This document shows positions 1 through 9,562 of a stretch of 64,000 bases of DNA, one piece after another (positions within the stretch are counted from its first letter, which is position 1; the number at the start of each line of letters is the position of its first letter). This DNA is from Oleispira antarctica RB-8 (GTDB taxonomy: Bacteria; Pseudomonadota; Gammaproteobacteria; Pseudomonadales; Oceanobacteraceae). The stretch spans positions 310,001-374,000 of the forward strand of contig FO203512.1 in assembly GCA_000967895.1 (NCBI GenBank), written 5' to 3'. Made by a program: the position numbers and the translations under genes. The notes beneath the pieces were generated by a model. That model made no database searches, was not told the origin of the DNA, and saw only the letters and a list, made by a program, of their open reading frames with translations.

Positions 1-21
1 TGATACTCTAAGAACAGCGAT

Positions 22-60
22 AAAGCCCCTATCACTTAACTGTGATCTAGGGGCTTTTTT
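22..60 (+). terminator. Rho-independent terminator of an upstream gene
   Basis: A perfect 10-bp stem (AAAGCCCCTA with TAGGGGCTTT) with a small inner TCAC/GTGA stem is followed by six T residues. It must end transcription of a gene lying left of the window, because no gene in the window precedes it. Confidence 0.85.
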
Positions 61-259
61 GTATCCGTATGATTAGCACTATTCTTATTGTTTTATATTG
101 GAAAAATTAGGCAAAGCCACCTATTCTAAGTGTTAGCAACACGCAGCATAGGACGCGAGATGTGTTTTGTCGAGGTCAGAAATCGGTCAGCTAAGGCTGC
201 TTTAATCTGCTCTTCTGACGTCTTTGCTAGTATGTACTTCTAATATGGAATGCGTGTAC
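61..259. other. Intergenic region, no gene seen
   Basis: No open frame with a ribosome binding site or recognisable product is visible between the terminator and the hairpin that precedes the first gene. The promoter of the downstream signalling operon presumably lies here, but I cannot place it with confidence. Confidence 0.5.
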
Positions 260-294
260 GGCTCTTTATTTATGTTTCTCAGAAATAAAGAGCC
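260..294 (+). promoter_or_regulatory. Perfect 12-bp hairpin in the leader of the signalling operon
   Basis: GGCTCTTTATTT and AAATAAAGAGCC form a perfect 12-bp stem around an 11-nt loop, ending 27 nt before the start codon of the REC-GGDEF-EAL gene. No T-run follows, so it is not an ordinary terminator. It could be an operator palindrome or an mRNA leader structure; the function is unknown. Confidence 0.5.
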
Positions 295-321
295 CAGTGA
301 AGCGTTAGGTGATAGCTAAAA

Positions 322-2037
322 ATGAAAATACTGTTAGTCGACGATGATCAACTTGATCGCGCGTTGGTGATACGAGCACTGCAAAAGAGTGATTTAAGTA
401 CTCAGATTAGTGAAGCCGTTACGGTCGATCAAGGACTTGAAATGTACGCGGCCAATGCCTACGATATCGTATTGCTCGATTATCAAATGCCGCAGCGCAA
501 CGGTATTGAAATGATTGTAGAGCTGAGGAATGAATCAAAAGATAACAGTATCGCAATTGTAATGATGAGCTCGTCAGAAGATGAGGAGTTATCATTAGCA
601 TGTATCAGAGCGGGTGCGCAGGACTTTTTGCTGAAATCTGAAATATCTTCTGCTCGATTAAAAAGAGCGCTACTGCATGCTTCAACCCGGTTCGAGCTCG
701 AACAAAAACTCTTTCAAACCTATCAAAAAGTTAAACTGTTAGCAGAAACAGATTCTCTAACAGGTTTATCTAACCGGTATTACTTCGATGAATCTTTAAA
801 GCAAGTACTCACCATTAACTGTCGTTGCGAACAGCAAACAGCCCTGCTCTTATTTGATTTAGACAATTTTAAATTGGTTAACGATACCTTCGGTCATGAT
901 GTTGGTGATCTATTACTGAAGAAGGTCGTGTTAAGAATAAAAAGCTGCTTGCGAGGGAGTGAAACCTTTGCGCGTTTGGGCGGTGATGAATTTGCCATCA
1001 TGCTTAATAATCTAAGCAGTAGCGATCAAGCCGGGCAGGTCGCTAGGCGAGTCGTTACTGTTTTGCATAAGCCTTTCGAAATTGCGTCTGCTTTTATTAA
1101 AACAACCGTCAGTGTCGGCATTTCTATATTTCCAGAAAACGGTCGTACCAGCGAAGTATTGTTTAAACATGCTGATATTGCGATGTATCGTGCGAAGAAA
1201 AATGGCCGCAACCAGATTTGTTTTTTCGAAACGGAAATGCAAAAGAAATTTTATCTTCGAGTTAAAACTGAAGCAGAGTTAAGAGTTGCCATTGATGAGA
1301 AACAGTTAAAATTATACTACCAGCCAGTCATAAATCCTGAAACTAATCAAATATTAGGCCTTGAAGCATTGGTTCGCTGGCAGGTCGGAGATGAGCTTCG
1401 AATGCCTGACCAGTTTATAAGTGTTGCGGAAGACACACGCCAGATAATTCCAATAGGTGATTGGGTTATGGAAGAAGCTATTTCCACCCTGGCGCAATGG
1501 AATAAAAAATATAATCGTTCATTGACGATGGCCGTTAATGTATCAGCGCATCAACTGTCTGATACTCATTTGGTTCAACATTGGAAAGACTGCTTAGAGC
1601 GGCATAATGTTCCCGCAGAATTAATTGATATCGAAATAACTGAAACCGCACTGTTAAAAGATACCATCGAAACACATAATACCTTGATCGGCCTGAGTGA
1701 CTTAAAATGTCGTCTATCGTTAGACGATTTTGGTACTGGATATTCATCAATTTCACACCTTAGAAATTATCCAATTTCAGTGGTTAAAATTGATAAAAGT
1801 TTAATTCCTCTTAATGATCGCGATATAAGAAAGATTGCTCTAATGAAAGGGCTGGTATCAATGGCCTCTATTTTAGGGCTGGAAGTGATTGCAGAAGGTG
1901 TAGAAACTAAATACCAGGTATCCTTATGCAAAGCATTCAGTATTTTACATGTACAAGGTTATTATTATGCGAAGCCATTACATCAGAAAGATATTGAGAA
2001 TAAATACTTAAATAATACCGAAACAAAAATTAACTAA
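322..2037 (+). CDS. Response regulator with GGDEF and EAL domains (c-di-GMP turnover)
   Basis: This 571-residue cytoplasmic protein has an N-terminal receiver domain (about 1-125, acidic DDD pocket, phospho-acceptor in VLLDYQMP). A GGDEF domain follows (about 140-305) with an intact GGDEF motif, then an EAL domain (about 315-560) with EALVRW and DDFGTGYSS. Both catalytic signatures are intact, so it could make or degrade cyclic di-GMP, with direction set by phosphorylation. The product-inhibition site before GGDEF reads RGSE rather than RxxD, so feedback binding may be lost. It is the first gene of a three-gene operon with a CHASE histidine kinase and a stand-alone receiver, probably its phosphodonor system. 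The start ATG is preceded by a purine-rich AGGTGAT. Confidence 0.92.
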   Translation: MKILLVDDDQLDRALVIRALQKSDLSTQISEAVTVDQGLEMYAANAYDIVLLDYQMPQRNGIEMIVELRNESKDNSIAIVMMSSSEDEELSLACIRAGAQDFLLKSEISSARLKRALLHASTRFELEQKLFQTYQKVKLLAETDSLTGLSNRYYFDESLKQVLTINCRCEQQTALLLFDLDNFKLVNDTFGHDVGDLLLKKVVLRIKSCLRGSETFARLGGDEFAIMLNNLSSSDQAGQVARRVVTVLHKPFEIASAFIKTTVSVGISIFPENGRTSEVLFKHADIAMYRAKKNGRNQICFFETEMQKKFYLRVKTEAELRVAIDEKQLKLYYQPVINPETNQILGLEALVRWQVGDELRMPDQFISVAEDTRQIIPIGDWVMEEAISTLAQWNKKYNRSLTMAVNVSAHQLSDTHLVQHWKDCLERHNVPAELIDIEITETALLKDTIETHNTLIGLSDLKCRLSLDDFGTGYSSISHLRNYPISVVKIDKSLIPLNDRDIRKIALMKGLVSMASILGLEVIAEGVETKYQVSLCKAFSILHVQGYYYAKPLHQKDIENKYLNNTETKIN

Positions 2038-2047
2038 GGGTAATAAT

Positions 2048-4153
2048 ATGATTCCATTGGTTAGTTTTGGTCGTTTACATTGGGCTGTTATCACGTTATC
2101 AGTATTGTTAACAGTTGCAGCGTGGCAGATATCAAATTCGCATGTTGAACAAACAATAAAACAACGCTTTGACTTCCTGTCTAATCAATTATTAACGCAA
2201 ATCAGCGAACGCATGAATCGTTATGAAGATGCTTTACGTACGGGAGTTGTGGCTATTCATACTCAGAGTGAGGATATTAATGTTGAGGATTGGAAACGAT
2301 TTTCAGAGGCTCTGAAGTTGACGTCGATGTACCCAGGTATTAACGGTATCGGGGTTATATATCATGTACCTCCAAATAAACTGGATCAATTTCTAGAGCG
2401 AGAGCGAAAATTACGGCCAAATTTCAAAATACATCCTTCTCACAATCGTGGAGATTATTGGCCCATAACCTATGTAGAACCTTTGGAAGGCAATGAGTTA
2501 GCAGTCGGTTTAGATCTGGCTTTTGAGCAGAACCGACTTAGCGCTGCTAAAAAGGCACGAGATACCTCGTTTACTCAGATTACAGGCCCGATTACACTCG
2601 TTCAGGATCAAAAGAAAACCCCTGGTTTTTTACAATTCGTACCGTTTTACAATAGCCAAGATGTTGCGACTGAAGAAAAAAGGCGAAAGCATTTTATTGG
2701 TCATGTTTATGCCCCTTTTATTATGCATAAATTAATATCAGGCACATTAAAGCAGACGGACCTAAAACAAGAAAACCGTCACCTAATATTCAGTATTTCT
2801 GATGGTGACGAGATGCTTTACGATGAGTTAAACACAAAAAATCGCGACTATAATTCACAACCCATTTATAGCAAAAAAATCACGTTGAAAGTGTATAACC
2901 GATCATGGGATTTTACGATTCATACAGCGGATTCATTCAATGACGCAATCAGTACCAATCAATCTACCTATGTATTAATTGGTGGCATTATTATTGATAG
3001 TCTATTGATTTTACTCTTTGTTGTATTATCAGGGCGTAATAAAAAATCATTAATTTTAGTTGATGAAATGACAAAAAAAGTAATTCTCGGAGAGGAGTAT
3101 TTCAGACATATTATTGAAGCTGCACCTTGTGGAATGATTATTACCAATAATAAAGGCATTATTGAAAAAGTGAATCCTCAGGCTGGTGGGTTGTTTGGCT
3201 ACGATGAAAATGAGTTGCTCGGTCATTCTATTGATATGTTAGTACCCCACAGGTTCCATGATCTACATTCGAAGCATCGAGAATATTTTTATAAAAATCA
3301 ATCCAATCGTCGAATGGGGGTGGATAGAAATGTTTATGGTTTGAAAAAAAGTGGGGCAGAATTTCCAGCTGAAATAGGACTAGCACATTTTAAAGGGAGT
3401 GATGGTTCAAAAATACTTTCTACAATTGTTAATATGACCGAATATGTGGACATTACCAATGAATTAAAACGAAGTAATAAAGACTTAAATGATTTTGCCT
3501 ATGTTGCTTCTCATGATTTGAAAGCACCTCTGCGTGGAATTATGCAATTGGCAAGTTGGATCGAAGAGGATATTTCTAGCACCGCCAGCGAAGAAACGAA
3601 AGGCCATTTAGAGTTATTGCAAAGTAGAACCGCCCGGCTTGAAAAACTACTGGATGACTTATTAACTTATTCTCGTATTGGTAATCACTTAGGCGATATC
3701 GAAGAAGTTGATGTGAAAGAGATGGTGCAAGCGCTGTTTCAGTTATTAGACCCGCCGATTGAATTCGTTTTGAATATTGAAACTACACTACCCCCTATTA
3801 AGACCTTAGCAGTACCACTTGAAGTTATATTCCGAAATCTTATTGGCAACGCGATTAAACACCACGATAAACCTAATGGCATTATTACAGTGTCAGCGAT
3901 CGAGAATGATAATTATTATGAATTTTCGATCGAAAATGATGGGCCGGGAATTGATCCCAAGCATCATGAACAAATATTTGAGATGTTCAAAACATTAAGA
4001 CCCCGTGACGAAGTAGAAGGCAGTGGAATGGGGCTTTCGATTATTAAAAAGATGCTCGATTATCATGGAGAGAAAATCAGTATCACCTCAAATGGTGATC
4101 GAGGTGTTTTATTTTCGTTTACGTGGCCTAAAAATATTTCTGATAAGGTATAA
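2048..4153 (+). CDS. CHASE-PAS sensor histidine kinase
   Basis: A membrane sensor kinase of 701 residues. TM1 lies near residues 12-28, a periplasmic CHASE domain fills about 35-300, and TM2 lies near 308-330. A PAS domain (about 350-460) is followed by a HisKA domain with H-box YVASHDLKAPLRGI and an HATPase with NAIKHH (N), NDGPGID (G1) and GSGMGLSI (G2). The architecture resembles phytochrome-like kinases that pair with small Rcp receivers, which fits the gene just downstream. It lies 10 nt after the GGDEF-EAL gene and 3 nt before the receiver gene. The ligand sensed by CHASE cannot be predicted from sequence. Confidence 0.9.
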   Translation: MIPLVSFGRLHWAVITLSVLLTVAAWQISNSHVEQTIKQRFDFLSNQLLTQISERMNRYEDALRTGVVAIHTQSEDINVEDWKRFSEALKLTSMYPGINGIGVIYHVPPNKLDQFLERERKLRPNFKIHPSHNRGDYWPITYVEPLEGNELAVGLDLAFEQNRLSAAKKARDTSFTQITGPITLVQDQKKTPGFLQFVPFYNSQDVATEEKRRKHFIGHVYAPFIMHKLISGTLKQTDLKQENRHLIFSISDGDEMLYDELNTKNRDYNSQPIYSKKITLKVYNRSWDFTIHTADSFNDAISTNQSTYVLIGGIIIDSLLILLFVVLSGRNKKSLILVDEMTKKVILGEEYFRHIIEAAPCGMIITNNKGIIEKVNPQAGGLFGYDENELLGHSIDMLVPHRFHDLHSKHREYFYKNQSNRRMGVDRNVYGLKKSGAEFPAEIGLAHFKGSDGSKILSTIVNMTEYVDITNELKRSNKDLNDFAYVASHDLKAPLRGIMQLASWIEEDISSTASEETKGHLELLQSRTARLEKLLDDLLTYSRIGNHLGDIEEVDVKEMVQALFQLLDPPIEFVLNIETTLPPIKTLAVPLEVIFRNLIGNAIKHHDKPNGIITVSAIENDNYYEFSIENDGPGIDPKHHEQIFEMFKTLRPRDEVEGSGMGLSIIKKMLDYHGEKISITSNGDRGVLFSFTWPKNISDKV

Positions 4154-4156
4154 AAA

Positions 4157-4585
4157 GTGGATAACAAAAATTATAAGCCGGCTTCTATTCTCTTGGTCGA
4201 AGATGATGATATCGATGCAATGAGTGTTAAGCGTGCTTTTAACCGTATGAAAATAGCTAATCCTATTGTGCGTGCGAAAGACGGTCTTGATGCCTTAGAA
4301 ATTTTAAAAAATGGAGGTGTAAAGCAGCCTTACCTTATATTATTAGATCTAAATATGCCAAGAATGGGCGGGTTAGAGCTGCTGGATATTATTCGCAATG
4401 ATCCTCAGCTAGAAAGCAATGTGATCTTTGTACTGACGACAAGTAAAGATGATGAGGATAAATTAGCGGCTTATAAGCATCATGTTGCAGGTTATATCGT
4501 GAAAGAAAAGCTGGATGAAGGCTTTGAGCAACTGGTGAAAATGCTTGATCATTACTGGAGATTGGTTGAGTTGCCAGTAATATAA
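4157..4585 (+). CDS. Single-domain response regulator (Rcp1-like)
   Basis: A 142-residue stand-alone receiver starting at GTG, 3 nt after the kinase stop. It has the acidic pocket VEDDDID, phospho-acceptor Asp in LILLDLNMP, the switch Thr in LTTSKDD and the conserved Lys in YIVKEK. The length, the loop after the acidic pocket and the C-terminal helix match the Rcp family that accepts phosphate from phytochrome-type kinases. There is no output domain, so it probably acts by protein contact or as a phosphate shuttle between the kinase and the receiver of the first gene in this operon. Confidence 0.88.
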   Translation: MDNKNYKPASILLVEDDDIDAMSVKRAFNRMKIANPIVRAKDGLDALEILKNGGVKQPYLILLDLNMPRMGGLELLDIIRNDPQLESNVIFVLTTSKDDEDKLAAYKHHVAGYIVKEKLDEGFEQLVKMLDHYWRLVELPVI

Positions 4586-4714
4586 AGTCTTCTAACTGGC
4601 GCTGTAAGGTGCCAGCAGTCATTACTAATACCTATCAATTTGTTTGGCTGCTTGAATCGTTATTATACTTTTAATGTGAATCAAAATTGCATCATAGATA
4701 ATTATGTTAATACT

Positions 4715-4756
4715 GAACCCCATATATTTCTGGTAATATATGGGGTTCTTTATTTT
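4715..4756 (+). terminator. Strong Rho-independent terminator after the signalling operon
   Basis: GAACCCCATATAT and ATATATGGGGTTC form a perfect 13-bp stem with an 8-nt loop, followed by TTTATTTT. It separates the signalling operon from the cobalamin operon. About 100 nt remain before btuR for the promoter. I found no convincing B12-box (cobalamin riboswitch) there. Confidence 0.88.
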
Positions 4757-4857
4757 AAGTGATGTTAAAAGTCGAAATTAGAAAACGATAGCGACCAAAC
4801 CCAGTAATTAGACTGAGTCAGATTAATCTGGTTCGTTAAGGTTAATGAGTGAAACTA

Positions 4858-5457
4858 ATGAGTGAAAGCGAAGATAAACACCAACAGCGCATGGCAAAGA
4901 AGAAAGCCATCGTTGATGAGAAAATTGCTCAAGCCCAAGAAGAGCGTGGAGTTTTAATTCTTCTAAAAGGAAATGGTAAGGGTAAAAGCAGTTCGGCGCT
5001 TGGGACGATGGCTCGCTCTTTGGGGTATGGAAAGAAGTGTGCCGTGATCCAGTTTATTAAAGGGCGCAATGAAACAGGAGAAATGAAATTTTTCAAAGAT
5101 CATCCTTTAGTTGACTGGCATGTGATGGGGCATGGCTTCACTTGGGAAACTCAAGATAAAAGCCAAGACATTGCAGCGGCGGAAAAAGCTTGGGCGTTAG
5201 CAGGGCAATTGTTGCAAGATGAATCTTATGACTTTTTATTGTTCGATGAAATGAGCTACATGTTTAAATATGGGTACTTAGATGTAGAACCTGTAGTGAA
5301 AGCTTTGCAAGCACGACCTAAAATGCAAAACGTAATGATTACGGGCCGTACCATGGCAACTCCTTTGCAAGACATTGCAGATACGATCTCGACGGTTCAA
5401 GAAGATAGACATGCCTTTCATCTGGGCGTTAAAGCGCAAGAAGGTATTGAGTTCTAA
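4858..5457 (+). CDS. btuR: Cob(I)alamin adenosyltransferase (corrinoid adenosyltransferase)
   Basis: BtuR/CobO family, about 199 residues. It transfers the adenosyl group of ATP to the cobalt of cob(I)alamin or cobyrinate derivatives in the cytoplasm. The P-loop GNGKGKSS lies near residue 42 and the family motif FDEMSYMFKYGYL follows later. I place the start at the ATG (4858) because the N-terminus MSESEDKHQQRMAKKK aligns in style with known BtuR starts; a GTG at 4849 would add three residues. It is the first gene of the cobalamin operon and overlaps the next gene by one base (TAATG), indicating translational coupling. Confidence 0.93.
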   Translation: MSESEDKHQQRMAKKKAIVDEKIAQAQEERGVLILLKGNGKGKSSSALGTMARSLGYGKKCAVIQFIKGRNETGEMKFFKDHPLVDWHVMGHGFTWETQDKSQDIAAAEKAWALAGQLLQDESYDFLLFDEMSYMFKYGYLDVEPVVKALQARPKMQNVMITGRTMATPLQDIADTISTVQEDRHAFHLGVKAQEGIEF

Positions 5458-6803
5458 TGAACGCTATAAATAATCAGGATTCAGTCTTTTGCCCCGCACT
5501 CTTTTTAACCGCCCCTGCTTCGGGTCAAGGTAAAACAACCGTTACGGCAGCGCTGGCTAGAATGTTAAAGCGTCAAGGTAAGGTGGTAAGGGTATTTAAA
5601 ACAGGACCAGATTTTTTAGATCCGCAGATATTAGCCCAAGCCTCTGGAGAGCACGTTGAGCAATTAGACTTATGGATGGCTGGAGAAAATTACTGCCGTT
5701 ATCAGTTTTACCAAGCGGCCAAAGAAGCTGATTTAATTATCGTCGAAGGCGCCATGGGCATGTTTGATGGTGAGCCTTCCAGTGCTGATTTAGCCGCAAC
5801 CTTTAATATCCCAATGGCCATTGTCATGGATGTGAAAGGTATGGCACAAACCGCCGCCGCTATCTCGATGGGGTTAGCGAATTATCGTGATGATGTTCAG
5901 GTCGCTGGTCTGATTGCCAATAGCTGCAGTACCGAGCGCCATCGGCAGTTGATCGAAGACGCATTACCAGAAAGCTTACCGTTATTGGCAACACTTGCAC
6001 GATCAGAACTGGTTGCTTTGCCTGAGCGTCATTTAGGACTAGTCCAAGCCAGCGAAGTGCGGGATGAATTAGAGCAGCGTTTTGAAGCGGGCGCAGATTG
6101 GCTGGTGGAAGCGGGCTTAGAAAATATTCTAGAGCGTTTTACCAATGTGGAATTCAAATTCGCTGAATTGCCGATTGCAGAAGCGTACTTAAAGGATACC
6201 GTTATTGCCGTCGCGCAAGACGAAGCCTTTAGTTTTATTTACCAAGCCAATTTATTAATCCTACAAGAGCTAGGCGCAGAAGTTAAATTCTTCTCGCCAC
6301 TGCATGATGCCGTTATCCCAGCAGCAGACGCGCTCTGGCTGCCTGGTGGTTATCCAGAGCTTCATGCGCAAGCGCTGGCTAAAAATGTCAGCATGTTAAA
6401 AAGTATGAAAGAATTCTCTGATACGCAAAAGCCGATTTTAGCGGAATGTGGGGGCTTCTTATATTGCTTAGAAAATCTTACCGACTTAAATGATGATACT
6501 CATGTCATGGCCAATATCCTTGCGGGTCAAGGTGCGATGAAAGGCAAGCGTGGTTGTCAGGGGATGCAAACTGCAATTTTTCCTGAAGGTGAAATAAGGG
6601 CACATGCCCACCACCGGTCGCGCAGCTTTAACATGCCAGAAGCGCTATCTCATGGTCGTCGCCAGCGTCACCCAGCACCTGGCGAAGCGATTTATCGCCA
6701 TAACAATTTAAATGCTAGCTACCTGCATTTATTTTTCCCTTCCAATCCTAAAGCGATCAGTTGTTTGTTCAATCCTGCATTGACTGATGCAATAAATTTA
6801 TAA
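5457..6803 (+). CDS. cbiA: Cobyrinate a,c-diamide synthase
   Basis: CbiA/CobB amidotransferase of 448 residues, of usual length. It amidates the a and c carboxylates of cobyrinate using glutamine and ATP. The N-terminal dethiobiotin-synthetase-like ATPase half has the P-loop TAPASGQGKTT (18-28). The C-terminal class I glutaminase half has the nucleophile Cys331 in AECGGFLYC and the histidine-rich AHHRS segment. The start codon overlaps the btuR stop. As the last step of corrin-ring assembly represented here, it takes the product of the ring-building enzymes encoded downstream. Confidence 0.94.
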   Translation: MNAINNQDSVFCPALFLTAPASGQGKTTVTAALARMLKRQGKVVRVFKTGPDFLDPQILAQASGEHVEQLDLWMAGENYCRYQFYQAAKEADLIIVEGAMGMFDGEPSSADLAATFNIPMAIVMDVKGMAQTAAAISMGLANYRDDVQVAGLIANSCSTERHRQLIEDALPESLPLLATLARSELVALPERHLGLVQASEVRDELEQRFEAGADWLVEAGLENILERFTNVEFKFAELPIAEAYLKDTVIAVAQDEAFSFIYQANLLILQELGAEVKFFSPLHDAVIPAADALWLPGGYPELHAQALAKNVSMLKSMKEFSDTQKPILAECGGFLYCLENLTDLNDDTHVMANILAGQGAMKGKRGCQGMQTAIFPEGEIRAHAHHRSRSFNMPEALSHGRRQRHPAPGEAIYRHNNLNASYLHLFFPSNPKAISCLFNPALTDAINL

Positions 6804-6822
6804 TTTACAGGCGATTTCAACG

Positions 6823-7548
6823 ATGACAATCGAAATGTTTTCCTTATTAGTGACAGGTCTTGGCTTAGGTTTATTGCACGCTTTGGATGCTGACCATGTT
6901 ATGGCAGTATCGGCTTTAAGCAATCGCAAACCCAGCTTAAAACGCACACTCAAGTTCAGCGCTAATTGGGCGATTGGCCATGGCAGCGTATTAATTATTT
7001 TAGGTTTATTATTCTTTGGTTTAGGCATCGCCTTGCCAGAAGCGATACAACAAATTGCTGAGTCTAGCGTTGGCGTTTTATTAATCGCTTTAGGACTTGC
7101 GTGTTTTTGGCAGTTTCATAAAGAAAAGATTGTACTCAATAAACACACCCACGAGCATAGTCAGGGGTCGATAGAGCATACCCATTTACACGTGACTGAT
7201 CATGTTGTGGCTACTGAAAATGGTCATGAGCAAGCGCTAGAAAGTCCACAGCAGGTAAAAGAAGCACATACTCCAGTCATGGTTGGAATACTTCATGGCT
7301 TGGCAGGTAGCGCACCTGCGCTGGCCTTAATTCCTGCAATGATGCAAACCAGTTTATTAGAAGCTACTGGTTACTTAATATTGTTCAGTGCTGGTGTTTT
7401 ATTCTCGATGGTGGCGTTTGGATTAAGCTTTGGCTTAGTACAGAAAAAATTACAGCAAAAATCAATACGAGTATTTAATTGGAGCCGAAAAGTCATTGCT
7501 TCAGCAGCGGTAGGCATTGGTTTTTATTGGTTGGCTCAGGCGGTTTAA
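6823..7548 (+). CDS. Nickel/cobalt transporter-like membrane protein (probable cobalt uptake)
   Basis: A 241-residue integral membrane protein with about six hydrophobic segments. The first contains LLHALDADHVMA, which matches the HAxDADH metal-site motif of the NiCoT/HoxN-type transporters. A cytoplasmic or periplasmic loop (about 104-145) is rich in histidine (HTHEHS, EHTHLHVTDH), typical of Ni/Co binding. Its position between cbiA and cbiD, 19 nt after one and 3 nt before the other, argues for cobalt supply to the CbiX chelatase. Substrate and direction are inferred from context; some related proteins act on nickel. Confidence 0.8.
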   Translation: MTIEMFSLLVTGLGLGLLHALDADHVMAVSALSNRKPSLKRTLKFSANWAIGHGSVLIILGLLFFGLGIALPEAIQQIAESSVGVLLIALGLACFWQFHKEKIVLNKHTHEHSQGSIEHTHLHVTDHVVATENGHEQALESPQQVKEAHTPVMVGILHGLAGSAPALALIPAMMQTSLLEATGYLILFSAGVLFSMVAFGLSFGLVQKKLQQKSIRVFNWSRKVIASAAVGIGFYWLAQAV

Positions 7549-7551
7549 TTC

Positions 7552-8709
7552 GTGTGGCCAGAAAGCGCTGACAAGACTAAAACGGAAGAGCCTAAACCTC
7601 TACGTTCTGGACTCACGACAGGTTGCTGTGCCACCGCTTGCAGTATAGCGGCGGCGCATGCACTGTTGGGTGAAAAACAAAGCTCAATTATCAGTGTCAC
7701 GTTGCCGAAAGGAAAAATTGTAGAACTAACGATAAAAGCGTATCAAAGCAGCGATTTTGCGATGAGAGCCAGTACCATCAAAGATGCGGGTGACGATCCA
7801 GATGTGACCCATGGTGCAGAAGTCTTTGTTGAATTAAAGCTAATACCACAATCAAACATTATTCTAATCGCTGGGCCCGGTGTCGGTACGGTTACTCGAG
7901 AAGGCTTAGCTCTTGCCGTCGGTGAACCCGCGATCAATCCTGTACCGAGAAAAATGATCACTGAACATTTACAGACTCTTGCTCAGCAATATCATTATAC
8001 GGGTGGGTTTGAAGTATCTGTCGGCGTTGTAAATGGAGAGCAGATCGCGCTAAAAACCATGAATCCAAGGCTCGGCATTATCGGTGGTTTATCGATACTA
8101 GGAACTACGGGTATTGTGAGACCGTTTTCTTGCGCAGCGTATATTGCTTCGATTCATCAAGGCATTGACGTCGCGACGACTAACGGTTATCGACATATTG
8201 CCGCTTCTACAGGCAGTAGTAGTGAAGCGGTTATTCGTGATCATTACCAGCTTCCAGAAATTGCCTTAATCGAAATGGGTGATTTTGTGGGGGCGGTGTT
8301 TAAGCATTTAAGAAATAACAAAGAACGCATTGCCTTAGATAAACTGAGTATTTGCGCTGGTTTTGGAAAAATGACCAAATTAGCTCAAGGCCATCTTGAC
8401 TTGCACAGTAAATCTTCAAGTATTGATCTTGAGTTTTTAGCTGAACAAGCAAAACACGTCGGTGCTACAGCAGAGCTGGTGGACAAAATTAAGAACGCCA
8501 ATACCAGTATTGAAGTGTTAAAGCTTTGCCAAGAGCAAGGGTTAGAGTTAGGCCTAAAATTCGGTAATAGAATTTGCCAGCAAGCGTTAGCCACAGCGCG
8601 AAACATTGTGCCGGCGAGTATAGAATTAGAAGTATGGGCGATCAATCGTCAGAATGTGATTATTGGCAAAGCCATTGACGCATTCAATCCTACTGAGTCT
8701 GCTTCGTGA
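7552..8709 (+). CDS. cbiD: Cobalt-precorrin-5B C1-methyltransferase
   Basis: CbiD family, 385 residues, close to the usual length. It methylates C1 of the corrin ring using S-adenosylmethionine and is specific to the anaerobic, cobalt-early pathway. Recognisable family segments are [18 protein letters not shown] near the N-terminus, [14 protein letters not shown], and [16 protein letters not shown] in the middle. The start is GTG (GTG-TGG-CCA), 3 nt after the transporter stop. It overlaps the cbiJ start by 4 nt (GTGA), indicating translational coupling. Presence of CbiD rather than CobF/CobG shows which branch of the pathway is used. Confidence 0.94.
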   Translation: MWPESADKTKTEEPKPLRSGLTTGCCATACSIAAAHALLGEKQSSIISVTLPKGKIVELTIKAYQSSDFAMRASTIKDAGDDPDVTHGAEVFVELKLIPQSNIILIAGPGVGTVTREGLALAVGEPAINPVPRKMITEHLQTLAQQYHYTGGFEVSVGVVNGEQIALKTMNPRLGIIGGLSILGTTGIVRPFSCAAYIASIHQGIDVATTNGYRHIAASTGSSSEAVIRDHYQLPEIALIEMGDFVGAVFKHLRNNKERIALDKLSICAGFGKMTKLAQGHLDLHSKSSSIDLEFLAEQAKHVGATAELVDKIKNANTSIEVLKLCQEQGLELGLKFGNRICQQALATARNIVPASIELEVWAINRQNVIIGKAIDAFNPTESAS

Positions 8710-9521
8710 AAATATTGCTATTAGGCGGAACTAGTGAAGCGAAAGCGATAGCTAAAAAACTGATCGCGCTAGAGTTAGACGTTATTTATAGCGTTGCGGG
8801 TTTAGTTCGACTGCCTAAGTTGGATTGTAAAATAATCCAAGGTGGTTTTAGTCGTTTCTCTCATACTAATAATAGCGACGGTTTAACTGAGTATTTATTA
8901 ACAGAAAAAATTGATTATTTGCTAGATGCCACACATCCTTTTGCGATTAATATGAGCCAGCAGGCTGTATATTCAGCGCAAAAAATCAATATTCCTTATT
9001 GCGCGTTTGTGCGGCCAGAATGGAAGCCGCAAGAAGGCGACGATTGGTCTGTATTCGATAATGAAGCTCAATTATTGAATGCATTGGCGTTAGCCGTTAA
9101 TGCGGGCAGTAAAAATATATTTTATACCCGTGGGCAAATAGATCGAACGTTAGCGATAGAGCTGGATGAAATTGCCGAACTGAACGAAATTTTTGGTCCT
9201 GCTCGATACATCGTACGCAGTGCCAAAGAGACTGAACTGCCACAGTATTCTCAATGGATACAAGCAGTAGGCCCGTTTAGTGTTGATGATGAGAAAACCT
9301 TATTAGAGAAATACGAAATAGATTTAATCGTATGCAAAAATAGCGGTGGCGAAGCGACAAGCGCTAAGTTAGAAGCAGCACGAGAGCTTGGTATTAGAGT
9401 GTTGATGTTGCAGCGACCAGCGATTGTTAATGAGATAAATAATGGTCTGAATAAAGCATTCAATACTGTTGATGAATGTTTCGAGTTCATTCGTGAAAAA
9501 TGCTCAAGTGATTCTCACTGA
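8706..9521 (+). CDS. cbiJ: Cobalt-precorrin-6A reductase
   Basis: CbiJ/CobK family, 271 residues. It reduces the macrocycle of (cobalt-)precorrin-6A with a nicotinamide cofactor. The N-terminus [19 protein letters not shown] is the characteristic nucleotide-binding start, and [14 protein letters not shown] and the later [14 protein letters not shown] segment are family hallmarks. The GTG start lies inside the cbiD stop region (4-nt overlap). A 41-nt gap with a purine-rich AAAGAGAT separates it from cbiC. Confidence 0.93.
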   Translation: MKILLLGGTSEAKAIAKKLIALELDVIYSVAGLVRLPKLDCKIIQGGFSRFSHTNNSDGLTEYLLTEKIDYLLDATHPFAINMSQQAVYSAQKINIPYCAFVRPEWKPQEGDDWSVFDNEAQLLNALALAVNAGSKNIFYTRGQIDRTLAIELDEIAELNEIFGPARYIVRSAKETELPQYSQWIQAVGPFSVDDEKTLLEKYEIDLIVCKNSGGEATSAKLEAARELGIRVLMLQRPAIVNEINNGLNKAFNTVDECFEFIREKCSSDSH

Positions 9522-9562
9522 GGCTTGAACTATAGTAGTGTGATTTTTTAAAGAGATACAGC

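Noticed and set aside
4757-4857. Possible cobalamin riboswitch before btuR
   Set aside because: No B12-box (GCCACTG) or matching stems could be seen in the roughly 100 nt after the terminator, which is also short for this riboswitch class.
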